Source: Myxococcota bacterium (GTDB lineage Bacteria; Myxococcota_A; Polyangia; JAAYKL01). From it: DNA of 64,000 bases. The translations under genes and the position numbers were made by a program. The notes beneath the pieces are model-generated. The model ran no database searches. It saw nothing but the letters and a program-made list of their open reading frames with translations, and was not told the DNA's origin. The stretch covers positions 1-64,000 of the forward strand of contig JANQET010000013.1 in NCBI GenBank assembly GCA_028278265.1, written 5' to 3'. Positions 40,649 to 50,451 of this stretch are shown here, one piece after another (within the stretch, counting starts at the first letter, position 1; the number at the start of each line of letters is the position of its first letter).

Positions 40649-41053
40649 CTACTCTCCTTTGACGCTCGCGCGACATTTCTCGTGGTCCATCAAGCTGTCC
40701 ATTTCGGCCAGATTGGTGGCCTTGATTTTGACGAACCAGCCGTCCCCATAACAATCATTGTTGACCAGCTCCGGTTCATCTTCGAGCCGCTCATTGATCT
40801 CGACGATCTCCCCGCTCACCGGCGAATAGCACTCAGAGACCGCTTTGACAGATTCCACGTTGGCAAAGACGCTGTCCTTGTCGAAGGTTTCTCCCACTTC
40901 GGGCATCTCGACAAAAACGATATCGCCCAACTGGTCTTGGGCATAGTCGTCCAGACCCACGATCACGATCTCCCCGTCGACGCGCGCCCACTCGTGGGCT
41001 TTGGCGTACTTGATGTCAGCTGGCAAATTGAGTTCGTGCGCTTCTTTGGTCAT
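40649..41053 (-). CDS. gcvH: Glycine cleavage system H protein
   Basis: YAKAHEWARVDGE..GLDDYAQDQLGDIVFVEMPEVG, ESVKAVSE lipoyl-lysine motif. Confidence 0.96.
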   Translation of the reverse strand: MTKEAHELNLPADIKYAKAHEWARVDGEIVIVGLDDYAQDQLGDIVFVEMPEVGETFDKDSVFANVESVKAVSECYSPVSGEIVEINERLEDEPELVNNDCYGDGWFVKIKATNLAEMDSLMDHEKCRASVKGE

Positions 41054-41099
41054 TTTGGCTCTCCTTTGCAAATAAAAGAATCACTTGATTCTCGATTGA

Positions 41100-42374
41100 T
41101 CATTTCAAAAAAGTTCTCAACGGCTTTCGGGCCGTGCGGGCCGGCCGGACATTGGTTTCGATAGAGACCTTGAGCTTGCGCTTCTGGTCCTGCAACGTGA
41201 CGACATCGCCCGGGGCCAAGCCCTTGTTGACTTTGATGAACCCGCAACACAGGCCCTTGATTTTAACTCCCTCCGGTTTGTCGGCTGAAGCCAAGCTGTA
41301 GATTTTTCCCTCGTGGCGGCCGATAGCCATATCCGTGGCGCAGGTGAGCACGGTGCCGATATCGGTGCCGTCGGCGTCGATTACCCGGGCCCCGTGGGCG
41401 TCGACCTTGCGCAGGTCATGACCCACGTAGGTCAAGGTGCGCTCGTCCGGTCCGGCGGCCTGCAGCACCTCGGCACCGAGAAATGATTTGGTGAATCGGC
41501 TTCCCGATACATCGAACGGCAGAGCAAAAGGCCAGGGATGATTGGCGTAGGTCCAGTTGCCGATATCCTGATGGGACAAAGGCAACACCGCGCCGGTGCG
41601 CAGAGAATCCCGCGAGGCCAGTCCACAGGCGACTAGACCGAAGGGCTGACCCGCGGCGACGATCGTCTCCCACACGTTGACCGCGTGTTTTCGTTGGGTG
41701 AAGATCTCGAAGCCCACCTCACCGGTGTAGCCGGAGCGGGAGAGCAGAAACGGCGTTCCATCGAGGAGCTGCACTTGCTCGGCAGTCGGCGCCCGATCGT
41801 CGAAGTGGCCCTTGAAGGAGAAGTAGAGCAACTTCTTGAACACCTGTTCCGGGTTCTTGAGCACGGCCTGCATCGTCTTCACCGCGGCCGGCCCCTGGAT
41901 GTCTATTTTGCCCAGTTGGTCGGTCAGATCGGTGATCTCGGCCTGACGGCCGCCCAGATTGGAATTGAGATGTGCGGCAATCACCCCGCCCATGCCGGCG
42001 TTGACCACGATGATGTAATCGGTGTCGTTGACCTGGTAGACGATGCCGTCGTCGATGGCGTGGCCCTGCTCGCTGAGAAACGCGCCATACACACACCTGC
42101 CCGGTTTGATCGGTTTGTTGTCCTTGCCGATACAGGCATCGAGATCCCGGGTGAAGCAGAATTGGATCAGCTCGTAGGCGCCCGGCCCGTCGACCAACAC
42201 CGCGGCCATGTGACTGGTGTCGAACAGCCCGGCGTCGGTGATCACCGATAGATGCTCCTTCTTGGTTCCCGATGCATACCAGAGGGGCATGATGTAATCG
42301 CCGAATTCGACCATGTTGCCGCCGTGTTCCTGGTGCCAATCAAATAAGGGGGTCTTTTTCTTTGCCGTGCTCAT
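41100..42374 (-). CDS. gcvT: Glycine cleavage system T protein (aminomethyltransferase)
   Basis: HGGNMVEFGDYIMPLWY, SRSGYTGEVGFEIF, ASRDSLRTGAVLPL. Confidence 0.92.
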   Translation of the reverse strand: MSTAKKKTPLFDWHQEHGGNMVEFGDYIMPLWYASGTKKEHLSVITDAGLFDTSHMAAVLVDGPGAYELIQFCFTRDLDACIGKDNKPIKPGRCVYGAFLSEQGHAIDDGIVYQVNDTDYIIVVNAGMGGVIAAHLNSNLGGRQAEITDLTDQLGKIDIQGPAAVKTMQAVLKNPEQVFKKLLYFSFKGHFDDRAPTAEQVQLLDGTPFLLSRSGYTGEVGFEIFTQRKHAVNVWETIVAAGQPFGLVACGLASRDSLRTGAVLPLSHQDIGNWTYANHPWPFALPFDVSGSRFTKSFLGAEVLQAAGPDERTLTYVGHDLRKVDAHGARVIDADGTDIGTVLTCATDMAIGRHEGKIYSLASADKPEGVKIKGLCCGFIKVNKGLAPGDVVTLQDQKRKLKVSIETNVRPARTARKPLRTFLK

Positions 42375-42443
42375 CTCGCCTTCCTTTGCTCGCTAGTTTT
42401 CAAACCCAAAATTTCGGCCGGGCGTACAAAGCCCTGTCCTCTC

Positions 42444-42887
42444 TCACAGGATGTACGGCACCCTGAAGTTGTATCCCTTGTAAACCACGAATGTCTCGAC
42501 CGAGCGGATATCGGCCACGCGATTCATCTCTTCGGTGTAGAAGTCCAGCAGTGTGTAATCGTTGTTGAGCAGCACAGTGACCAACAAATCGTAGCGCCCG
42601 GTGACCACCTGAACCGAAACCACCCCGCCCAGCTTGCTCAACTCCTCCCCTTTCTTGACGAGGTCCATCGACTGCAAGTTGACGCCGATGATCGCCACCA
42701 TGTGCCCGGGGAGGGCCTCCGCGTCGACCACACCGGCGATTTCGAGCACCCCTTCCTCAATCAGTTTGGTCACCCGGGTACGGATGGTGTTCTCGGACAG
42801 GGAGAGGTCGCGAGCGATTTGCTTGAACGATTTCCTGCCGTTTTTGAGGTGTTTGATGATCTCGATGCTCGTGGTGTCGATCTTCAT
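42444..42887 (-). CDS. Lrp/AsnC-family regulator
   Basis: MKIDTTSIEIIKHLKNGRKSFKQIARDLSLSENTIRTRVTKLIEEGVL; RAM domain VTGRYDLLVTV. Confidence 0.92.
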   Translation of the reverse strand: MKIDTTSIEIIKHLKNGRKSFKQIARDLSLSENTIRTRVTKLIEEGVLEIAGVVDAEALPGHMVAIIGVNLQSMDLVKKGEELSKLGGVVSVQVVTGRYDLLVTVLLNNDYTLLDFYTEEMNRVADIRSVETFVVYKGYNFRVPYIL

Positions 42888-42915
42888 CGATTGCGCGATC
42901 CGGTTATCGTCATTT

Positions 42916-42938
42916 GTATTCCTTATAAATAGGGATAC
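42916..42938. promoter_or_regulatory. Inverted repeat GTATTCCT-TATAAAT-AGGGATAC upstream of lrp-like gene
   Basis: 8-bp arms with one mismatch and AT-rich centre, about 30-50 bp upstream of the start codon. Confidence 0.5.
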
Positions 42939-43154
42939 AGTTGGCTGACCGATAGCCATAACTTGACCTACCAAAATTGAGGATTTTGTCAATAATCGCT
43001 TTTGTAATTTATGTTTTCGGTAATTGACAGGCCCGTATTGTGAAAAAAGTAAAATTATTGCCCAATCTCTGGATAAAGCTAGCAGATAGACGGCGGATCG
43101 GCCCACCCAGGTACAAAAACGTACCGGCGTTCGGTTATTCCCTAACCGGATCGT

Positions 43155-44045
43155 CTATCGGATAGAAGGGGATTTGTTGTGCTGTCGAGCAAACGCTTCG
43201 GCCGCTCGATACGAGGTGCGCACCATCGGTCCGGCGGCGACGAAACCGAATCCCAGCGCCCTGCCCCGCTCGGCCAGCTCGTCGAATCGTTGAGGAGATA
43301 CGTACTCGACAACGTCGGCGTGATCCTTGGTCGGTCGGAGGTATTGACCGAGCACCAGGATATCCGTGCCCACCCGGCGGAGATCGGCCATCGAAGCCTC
43401 GATCTCAGCCTCGCTTTCACCGAGGCCGAGCATAATGGAGGACTTGGTCAGCAGCGCGGGATTGAGCGCCTTGGTCTGCTGCAACACCTTGAGCGACCGG
43501 CGGTACGAGAACCGCGGGTGTCTGAAAACCGGCGTGAGCCGTTCGACGACCTCGATATTGTGGGCCAGTACGTCGGGACTGGCGTCAATCACCGTGCGCA
43601 GAGCCGCACCGCGTAAGTCCGGGATCAGCAACTCCACCTGGGGGGCCGGATCGAGGCGCTTGATCGCACGGACTGTTTGGGCGAACACCGCCGCCCCGCC
43701 GTCTTCGAGGTCATCGCGGGTCACCGAGGTGATCACCACGTAATCGAGGCCCATCTCTTCTGCGACATGAGCCACTCGTGCCGCCTCGTCGCTATCCGCC
43801 CTACCGCCAGGATCCCCGCGGCCCACTGCGCAAAAGCGGCATCCCCGGGTGCAGGTGTCCCCGAGAATCATAAACGTCGCCGTGCCTTGCTCCCAGCATT
43901 CACCCACATTGGGGCAGTGCGCTTCCCTGCAGACGGTGTGCAACCGGCCTTGGATCAGGGCGCGGTTGACCCGTTCATATCGTGCACCCGATGGAATCTT
44001 CATTTTGATCCATTTGGGCTTGCGCAACGGGGTTTTCTGTGTCAA
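43155..44045 (-). CDS. lipA: Lipoyl synthase
   Basis: CREAHCPNVGECWEQGTATFMILGDTCTRGCRFCAVGRG. Confidence 0.97.
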   Translation of the reverse strand: MTQKTPLRKPKWIKMKIPSGARYERVNRALIQGRLHTVCREAHCPNVGECWEQGTATFMILGDTCTRGCRFCAVGRGDPGGRADSDEAARVAHVAEEMGLDYVVITSVTRDDLEDGGAAVFAQTVRAIKRLDPAPQVELLIPDLRGAALRTVIDASPDVLAHNIEVVERLTPVFRHPRFSYRRSLKVLQQTKALNPALLTKSSIMLGLGESEAEIEASMADLRRVGTDILVLGQYLRPTKDHADVVEYVSPQRFDELAERGRALGFGFVAAGPMVRTSYRAAEAFARQHNKSPSIR

Positions 44046-44233
44046 GTGTCACCTCGTTCCTCAACCGACGATATAAATCCCCCGTCGCGTCGGTCAAGGA
44101 AAAGCGCATTAACCGGCCAGAATTATTTTATATTTGAAATTTTGGCTTTTATGGATTAGGTTTTGTGATTCGTGGTGTTGAGGTTGAATGGGGGCTATGG
44201 TATCTAGCCCTCGACACTTCGGGATGTACAGGA

Positions 44234-44265
44234 GGTGGACCCAAGGTCGGGCCCGCCTTTTTTTT
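44234..44265 (+). terminator. Intrinsic terminator/attenuator in rimP-nusA leader
   Basis: GGTGGACCC-AAGGTC-GGGCCCGCC (one mismatch) followed by eight T; rimP ATG is 44276. Confidence 0.75.
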
Positions 44266-44275
44266 AGGGTGAAAC

Positions 44276-44779
44276 ATGCAGATCCCGGCAAAAATCGAGC
44301 AGGTCGTCACACCGATTCTCAAGCGGCATGGGTGCGATCTGGTGCTGGGGACGTTTCGCCGAGAACGGGCCGGCTGGGTGCTCCGGCTGCTCATCGAACG
44401 TCACGGCGCCGACCCGAATAGCGGTAGCGGTGTGGATCACCGTCTCTGTATGTCCATCAGCCGCGAGGTGGGAACAACCCTAGAAGTCGAAGAGACCATC
44501 GCACAGTCGTACACCCTCGAAGTCTCCTCCCCGGGCATCGAACGCCCGTTGGTCCGCCCTGAGGACTTCAAGCGATTCACCGGTCGAAGAGTCTCGGCCA
44601 AAGTACGACAATCCATCAATGGGCAACGCCGATTCAAAGGCACGTTGGGTGGGATCACCGACGGAGAGATTTTGTTGGACTTGGGGGAGGGAAAAACGGT
44701 GAATATCCCAGTCGAAACGATTGAAAAGGCCAACCTCGTTTACGATCCGCGAGCTGACTTGGCCGCTACGGGAGATTGA
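44276..44779 (+). CDS. rimP: Ribosome maturation factor RimP
   Basis: [28 protein letters not shown]; position before nusA. Confidence 0.93.
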   Translation: MQIPAKIEQVVTPILKRHGCDLVLGTFRRERAGWVLRLLIERHGADPNSGSGVDHRLCMSISREVGTTLEVEETIAQSYTLEVSSPGIERPLVRPEDFKRFTGRRVSAKVRQSINGQRRFKGTLGGITDGEILLDLGEGKTVNIPVETIEKANLVYDPRADLAATGD

Positions 44780-44781
44780 CG

Positions 44782-46563
44782 ATGTCATCAGATGAGGCGC
44801 TACCGCTAAACATGATTTTGGATCAGGTCAGCCGCGACAAAGGGATCGAGAAGGCTGTGCTCATCGAAGCGATTGAGGCTTCGATTTTGACGGCGGCCAA
44901 GCGCGCCTTCGGTCAGAGCCGCGATCTCGAAGCGCGGTTCAATGAATCGACCGGTGCGATCGACCTGTTTCAGTACATGACCGTGGTCGAAGAGGTCGAC
45001 TCCAGTGAACGCGAGATCGATGTGGAGACCCTCCACAAACTCAAGCTAAAAGCGAACATCGGCGAAGAGCTGGGATTTCAGATTTTTTACCGCGACGAAG
45101 ACGAGAAAGCCGCCAAGAAACAGGACAAGGATTTCGGTGACATTCTCGAACTGAGAACCCACGGCCGCGGATTCGGCCGCATCGCCGCCCAGACCGCCAA
45201 ACAGGTGATCATCCAGCGCGTGCGGGACGCCGAGCGGGAAAACATCTACAACGAATACAAAGACCGCAAGGGCGAAGTGATCGCCGGTATCGTCCGTCGA
45301 TTCGAGAGGAATAATGACATCATCGTTGATCTGGGGCGCGCCGAGGGAGTGATTCCCTCTCGGGAACAGGCCCCGCGGGAGTCCTACCGTCCCGGCGACC
45401 GGGTGATGGCCTATGTGAAGGATATCGATCGCGAAGCCCGCGGCCCACAGATCATCCTCTCTCGAACAGATGTGGGGCTGTTGCGGAAATTGTTCGAAAT
45501 GGAGGTGCCCGAGATTTACGAGGGCATCGTCAATATCGTCGAAGCGGCCCGCGAACCGGGCGCCCGGTCAAAGATCGCCGTGACCTCCCGGGATCTCGAT
45601 GTCGATCCCGTGGGGGCCTGCGTGGGAATGCGCGGTTCTCGCGTACAGGCGGTGGTGCAGGAGCTCCGCGGTGAGAAGATAGACATCGTTCCCTGGGATC
45701 GGGATCCGGCGCGATTCGTCTGCAACGCGATTCAACCGGCCGAGGTATCCCGGGTGATCATCGACGACGCGAACGGCTCGATGGAACTGGTCGTCCCGGA
45801 TGACAAGCTCTCCTTGGCGATCGGTCGGCGGGGACAAAACGTGCGTCTGGCCTCGATGATCACCGGCTGGAAACTCGACGTGATCAGCGAGACCAAGTTC
45901 CACGAGCACGAACAGAACGCCATTTCGTCGTTGGCGATGATCAAGAATGTCGACGATGCGATGGCCCGCTCGATGTACAAGTTGGGGTTCAGAACGGTGG
46001 AAGAAGTGGCCGAGGCCGATCCCTCCGAAATAGCGGGTATTCCCGGAATCGGCGGGCTCGAAGCAGTGGCCGATATCCAAGCCGGGGCAGAGGATACCTT
46101 AGAAGAGCTGCGCCAGGCGAGAATTCGCGAATTGGCAGTTCGCGCCGAGCCGATCACCGAGCGGGAGCGATTGCTGTCGGTCCACGGCGTCGGTGAGCGC
46201 ACGATCGAGCTGCTGGCCGAGGCGGGCTACCACACCGTGGCGGATTTGGCCCAAGAAGAAGACGAAGATCGGTTGGCGATCAAGACCGGCCTGGGTCTGC
46301 GCAAAGCGCGGCAGATCATTCAGGGAACCCACCAATTTTTAGATACCGAGGAACAGACGCTGGCCTCGATTCGGCAAAACATGCAATCGCAGGACAGTGA
46401 TCCGGCGATCGACGCTAATGACGAGACTGCGGTTGAAGCGGAAAACGCTCCGCAAGAAGGGGAAGACCAATCCCCGGCGTCCGATGAGGAGCCGTCGGAG
46501 GCCCCCGCGACTGCCGCAGACGACGCGGAACAATCGACAGACGAAGCGGCAGGAGACAATTAA
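44782..46563 (+). CDS. nusA: Transcription termination/antitermination factor NusA
   Basis: S1 and KH domains ([28 protein letters not shown]), C-terminal HhH repeats and acidic tail. Confidence 0.97.
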   Translation: MSSDEALPLNMILDQVSRDKGIEKAVLIEAIEASILTAAKRAFGQSRDLEARFNESTGAIDLFQYMTVVEEVDSSEREIDVETLHKLKLKANIGEELGFQIFYRDEDEKAAKKQDKDFGDILELRTHGRGFGRIAAQTAKQVIIQRVRDAERENIYNEYKDRKGEVIAGIVRRFERNNDIIVDLGRAEGVIPSREQAPRESYRPGDRVMAYVKDIDREARGPQIILSRTDVGLLRKLFEMEVPEIYEGIVNIVEAAREPGARSKIAVTSRDLDVDPVGACVGMRGSRVQAVVQELRGEKIDIVPWDRDPARFVCNAIQPAEVSRVIIDDANGSMELVVPDDKLSLAIGRRGQNVRLASMITGWKLDVISETKFHEHEQNAISSLAMIKNVDDAMARSMYKLGFRTVEEVAEADPSEIAGIPGIGGLEAVADIQAGAEDTLEELRQARIRELAVRAEPITERERLLSVHGVGERTIELLAEAGYHTVADLAQEEDEDRLAIKTGLGLRKARQIIQGTHQFLDTEEQTLASIRQNMQSQDSDPAIDANDETAVEAENAPQEGEDQSPASDEEPSEAPATAADDAEQSTDEAAGDN

Positions 46564-46568
46564 CGGCC

Positions 46569-47174
46569 ATGCAACAATCCGCCCCCCGTGCAGCGCGATC
46601 CGAGCGGAGCACCAAGCTCATGCGCAAGTGTGTGGCTTGTGGCCAACACTCCCCTCGGGAGGAGTTGATCCGCATGGTTCGAACTCCGGCCGGCTCAATT
46701 GTCGCTGACTGGCGTCGAAACCTGAGCGGACGCGGAGCGCATGTGTGTTCCAAACGACCGTGCATCGAGCGCGCGGTGGATCGGCGGATGTTCAATCGGG
46801 CCCTGCGAGACGGGCTGCAGTATCCCCCAAAAGAACAGCTGCTCGATTCGATGCGCACGGCGCTTGAGCGGCAGTGGGCGACGATCGTTCGGTCGGGGCT
46901 CGCTGCGAAATTGATCGAACCGGGGGTGCAATTTGCAATGCAAGCGATCCACCACGGCAAAGCGCGTTATCTCGTCGTGGCTCAGGACTCGACCAGCCTG
47001 ACGCGAATTACAACGTTGGCTGCCGATCGGGATATACCGGTGGGTGTCGTTGATAGCAAGGATCGACTCGGCGCGATTGCCGGAAGGACGACAACAGGGG
47101 TGTTGACCGTCCTCAGCGATCAGTTGGCAAAGAGGCTTTTACGTGCCCATATCCGAATGAACGATTTGGACTGA
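46569..47174 (+). CDS. YlxR (DUF448) domain fused to YlxQ/L7Ae-like domain
   Basis: MRKCVACGQHSPREELIRMVR...GRGAHVCSKRPCIERA; C-terminal LVVAQDSTSLTRITTLAADRDIPVGVVDSKDRLGAIAG. Confidence 0.85.
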   Translation: MQQSAPRAARSERSTKLMRKCVACGQHSPREELIRMVRTPAGSIVADWRRNLSGRGAHVCSKRPCIERAVDRRMFNRALRDGLQYPPKEQLLDSMRTALERQWATIVRSGLAAKLIEPGVQFAMQAIHHGKARYLVVAQDSTSLTRITTLAADRDIPVGVVDSKDRLGAIAGRTTTGVLTVLSDQLAKRLLRAHIRMNDLD

Positions 47175-47240
47175 GGGCATTGAGTTAGAAGAAAAATGAC
47201 AGAAATCGCGAGTGTTCAGTTAACGCGACCCGGAGGAACG

Positions 47241-50084
47241 ATGGCGCAGAAAATTCGGGTGTTTAAGCTGGCTCAAGAATTTGGCATCGAGAACGAAGTA
47301 CTCGTCGATAAAATTAGGTACTTGGATATCGATGTGCGCAATTACATGAGCGCATTGAGTGCGGAAGAAGCGCAAAAGGTACGGCGGATTTTGCAGAGCG
47401 AACGGGAGGAGAACACCGTGGAGGAGCAGATCGCTCCGACGGTTGTTCGTCGCCGCATGCGGGATGGCGCCCCGACCAAGCCGATGCGCAAACGACCGCC
47501 CAAGGCCGAGCTCGCCGAGGTGCGCGAGAGGCCGATCGCCAAACCGAAGAAAGCCAAGGCAGCCAAGGCTGCTGCGCCGACCCCGAGCCCAGCGGCACCA
47601 AAAGCCAAGCCGGCGGCCGCGCGACCCAAGGCTGTTCCTGCGGCGCCACCGGAGGTTGCCGCCACGCCGCCAGCGGAGGTCGAGGTCCCGACAGCAAAAG
47701 TCGAAGAAGCCGCGCCAGCTGCGCCCGCGAAACCATCCCCAGCGGCTACACAGGCTACACCGACTCCGGCACCTGAGCCGGCGGCCGAAGAGGTCGCCGC
47801 AGTGCCTGAGAAACCGGTCAAACAAAAAGTCAGCAAAGCAAAACCGGCAGAGCCTGAGGAGGCTCCGGTGGTCGAAGAAAAGCAGGCAGCTGCCGCCAAG
47901 GACAAAAAAGCGATCAAGATCGAGACGGCCACCGGACCGGTCGTGCTGCGTCCCTCGTCGGAAGCGCCGATTGTCAAACGCCGTGTTATTACCCGTCCCA
48001 ATGAACGCCCCCGGGCGCCGGCGGCTCAGCGAGGCGGAGGGGCAGGCCATCGGGCCAACGCTTCTTCGTCGCAGGCCCCTCCGGCAATGGACGACCCGCA
48101 AAAACTGATTCCGCTGCCCCCCTCGACCGGCAGACGGGGCAAGGCGCCCCAGCGCCGGCGAGAGATCGAAAGCCGGGACATCGCACCCTCCGGCCGTTTC
48201 ACCGGTGTCGGTCCTGCGCGGGGCAAATTCGGCGGTCCGAACACGCCGGGGCGCAAACGCCGGATGGCGCCGGGCAAGAAGGGCAAAAAGACCGAGATCA
48301 CGACGCCCAAAGCCTCGAAGCGGGTCATCCGCATCGAAGAGCAGATCAGCCTGCAGGATTTGGCCCGCCGGATGGGGGTCAAGGCCACCGAGCTGCTGAT
48401 GCAACTGATCGGTCTCGGCGTCGGCGGAGTGAACATCAACTCCACCCTCGATATCGACACCGCCCGGATCGTGGCTTCCGAATTCGACTACGAAGTCGAG
48501 AACGTCGCTGTGGCCGAAGACGACTTGCTCTCGTCGACCCGCGGGCAGGAAACGGACGAAGAAAAGAAAGACCGCTCGTCCCGGGCGCCGATCATCACCA
48601 TGATGGGGCATGTCGATCACGGCAAGACATCGCTCCTCGACGCCATTCGCAAGGCCGATGTGGCCTCTGGCGAAGCCGGCGGCATTACCCAGCACATCGG
48701 CGCGTATCGCGTCAAGACCAAGACTGGAGTGTACGGCTTCATCGACACCCCGGGCCACGAAGCATTCACCGCGATGCGAGCTCGTGGGGCGAACGTGACC
48801 GATATTGTCGTGCTGGTCGTGGCCGCGGACGACGGGGTGATGCCCCAAACGATCGAAGCGATCAACCACGCTCGCGCGGCCGAAGTGCCGATCGTCGTGG
48901 CGATCAACAAGAGCGATCTACCGGGTGCGGATCCGGATCGAACCCGCCGCATGCTGATGGAGCACAACCTGGTTCCCGAGGATCTCGGCGGCGATGTGAT
49001 CATGTGCGAGGTCTCCGCCAAAACGGGCAAGGGAATAGACAAGTTGCTCGAGATGCTCTCCCTACAAGGGGAGATGCTCGAAGTCGACGCCAACCCCAAA
49101 AAGAGCAGTCACGGCGTGGTCCTCGAGGCGTACCTCGACAAGGGCCGCGGGCCGGTGGCCCACATTCTGGTACAGGACGGCACCTTGAAGCTCGGCGATG
49201 CCCTGGTTGCCGGGACCGCTTATGGTAAAATCCGTGCGATCACCGATGACCGGGGTAACAAACTCAAAGAGGCCGGTCCTTCCACCCCGGTGGAGGTTCT
49301 CGGTCTCTCTCTGGTACCCCGGGCAGGGGATCCGTTCGACGTGGTCGCGGACATGAAGCTCGCCGAGAAGGTCGGTTCGTCGCGCACCGACAAACAAAAG
49401 GCCGTCTCAGGCGGCGTCACCCGGCCATCCCTCGAGACCCTCTATGAACAGATGCAGGGCAACGAGCAGGTCGAGTTGAAAGTGATCATCAAGGCAGACG
49501 TCCAAGGCTCTGTCGAGGCACTGACCGACGCCGTCCAGAAGCTTGGTACCGAAAAGGTCAAAGTGACGTTGATCCACGCCTCGGCCGGCGGAATTACCGA
49601 ATCCGACGTGCTGCTCGCCTCCACCTCGGGTGCGATCGTGATCGGATTCAATGTACGACCGGCGGGCAAGGCCAAGAACATGGCCTCCGAACAGGACGTG
49701 GAGATTCGTCTGTTCTCGGTTATCTACGAAGTCATCGATGAAATGAAAAAGGCGATGGTGGGGCTGCTCGGACCGACGACCACCGAGGAAGTGCTCGGTC
49801 AGGTGGAGGTGCGCGACACCTTCAGCATTCCCAAGATCGGCACGGTTGCCGGTTCCTATGTCACCGAAGGCAAGGTCATCCGCAACGCCCGCGCCCGCCT
49901 GATTCGCGATTCGGTTCAAATATGGGAGGGACGCGTCGGGTCGCTTCGTCGCTTCAAGGACGATGTCAAAGAGGTCCAGAACGGCTTTGAGTGCGGCATC
50001 AGTCTCGACGGTTACAATGACATCAAGATCAAGGATGTCATCGAAATCTACATGGAGAAAGAGGTCGAGGCGACCCTTTCCTAA
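47241..50084 (+). CDS. infB: Translation initiation factor IF-2
   Basis: [60 protein letters not shown]. Confidence 0.98.
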   Translation: MAQKIRVFKLAQEFGIENEVLVDKIRYLDIDVRNYMSALSAEEAQKVRRILQSEREENTVEEQIAPTVVRRRMRDGAPTKPMRKRPPKAELAEVRERPIAKPKKAKAAKAAAPTPSPAAPKAKPAAARPKAVPAAPPEVAATPPAEVEVPTAKVEEAAPAAPAKPSPAATQATPTPAPEPAAEEVAAVPEKPVKQKVSKAKPAEPEEAPVVEEKQAAAAKDKKAIKIETATGPVVLRPSSEAPIVKRRVITRPNERPRAPAAQRGGGAGHRANASSSQAPPAMDDPQKLIPLPPSTGRRGKAPQRRREIESRDIAPSGRFTGVGPARGKFGGPNTPGRKRRMAPGKKGKKTEITTPKASKRVIRIEEQISLQDLARRMGVKATELLMQLIGLGVGGVNINSTLDIDTARIVASEFDYEVENVAVAEDDLLSSTRGQETDEEKKDRSSRAPIITMMGHVDHGKTSLLDAIRKADVASGEAGGITQHIGAYRVKTKTGVYGFIDTPGHEAFTAMRARGANVTDIVVLVVAADDGVMPQTIEAINHARAAEVPIVVAINKSDLPGADPDRTRRMLMEHNLVPEDLGGDVIMCEVSAKTGKGIDKLLEMLSLQGEMLEVDANPKKSSHGVVLEAYLDKGRGPVAHILVQDGTLKLGDALVAGTAYGKIRAITDDRGNKLKEAGPSTPVEVLGLSLVPRAGDPFDVVADMKLAEKVGSSRTDKQKAVSGGVTRPSLETLYEQMQGNEQVELKVIIKADVQGSVEALTDAVQKLGTEKVKVTLIHASAGGITESDVLLASTSGAIVIGFNVRPAGKAKNMASEQDVEIRLFSVIYEVIDEMKKAMVGLLGPTTTEEVLGQVEVRDTFSIPKIGTVAGSYVTEGKVIRNARARLIRDSVQIWEGRVGSLRRFKDDVKEVQNGFECGISLDGYNDIKIKDVIEIYMEKEVEATLS

Positions 50085-50097
50085 CTGGGGATTTCGC

Positions 50098-50439
50098 ATG
50101 ATCGTCGGTGTCATCCGGTTGTCGCTCCACCTGCACGACAACCGATCACTCAAGGGGAAGCGAAAGATCGTGCGCTCGCTGATCGACCGGACACGAGCCA
50201 AGTTCAACGCAGCGGTGGCTGAAGTGGGATCGAACGACAATCTAAAGCAGATTGTGATCGGGGTGACCGTCGTGGGCAACGATTCGTCCCATGTGGATTC
50301 AATGCTGGGCAGTATTTGTCAGTTCGTCGACCACCTCAACCTCGCACCGGTGGTCGGGCAGAACACGGAGCTGATCCCGCTCGGCGATCAAATCGGCGCC
50401 TACGGCGACTTTCCCGCGAGTTACGAATTCGATCGCTAA
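50098..50439 (+). CDS. DUF503 (YlxP-like) protein
   Basis: MIVGVIRLSLHLHDNRSLKGKRKIVRSLIDRTRAKFNAAVAEVG. Confidence 0.9.
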   Translation: MIVGVIRLSLHLHDNRSLKGKRKIVRSLIDRTRAKFNAAVAEVGSNDNLKQIVIGVTVVGNDSSHVDSMLGSICQFVDHLNLAPVVGQNTELIPLGDQIGAYGDFPASYEFDR

Positions 50440-50451
50440 GGAGAACGAGAA

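Noticed and set aside
42375-42443. Possible glycine riboswitch upstream of gcvT (contains GAGAGGACAGGG)
   Set aside because: The lrp-gcvT gap is only ~70 nt and lacks the conserved aptamer helices; too short for even a single glycine aptamer with expression platform.
47220-48869. 549-aa minus-strand ORF opposite infB
   Set aside because: Antisense shadow over the low-complexity Ala/Pro/Lys linker of IF-2.
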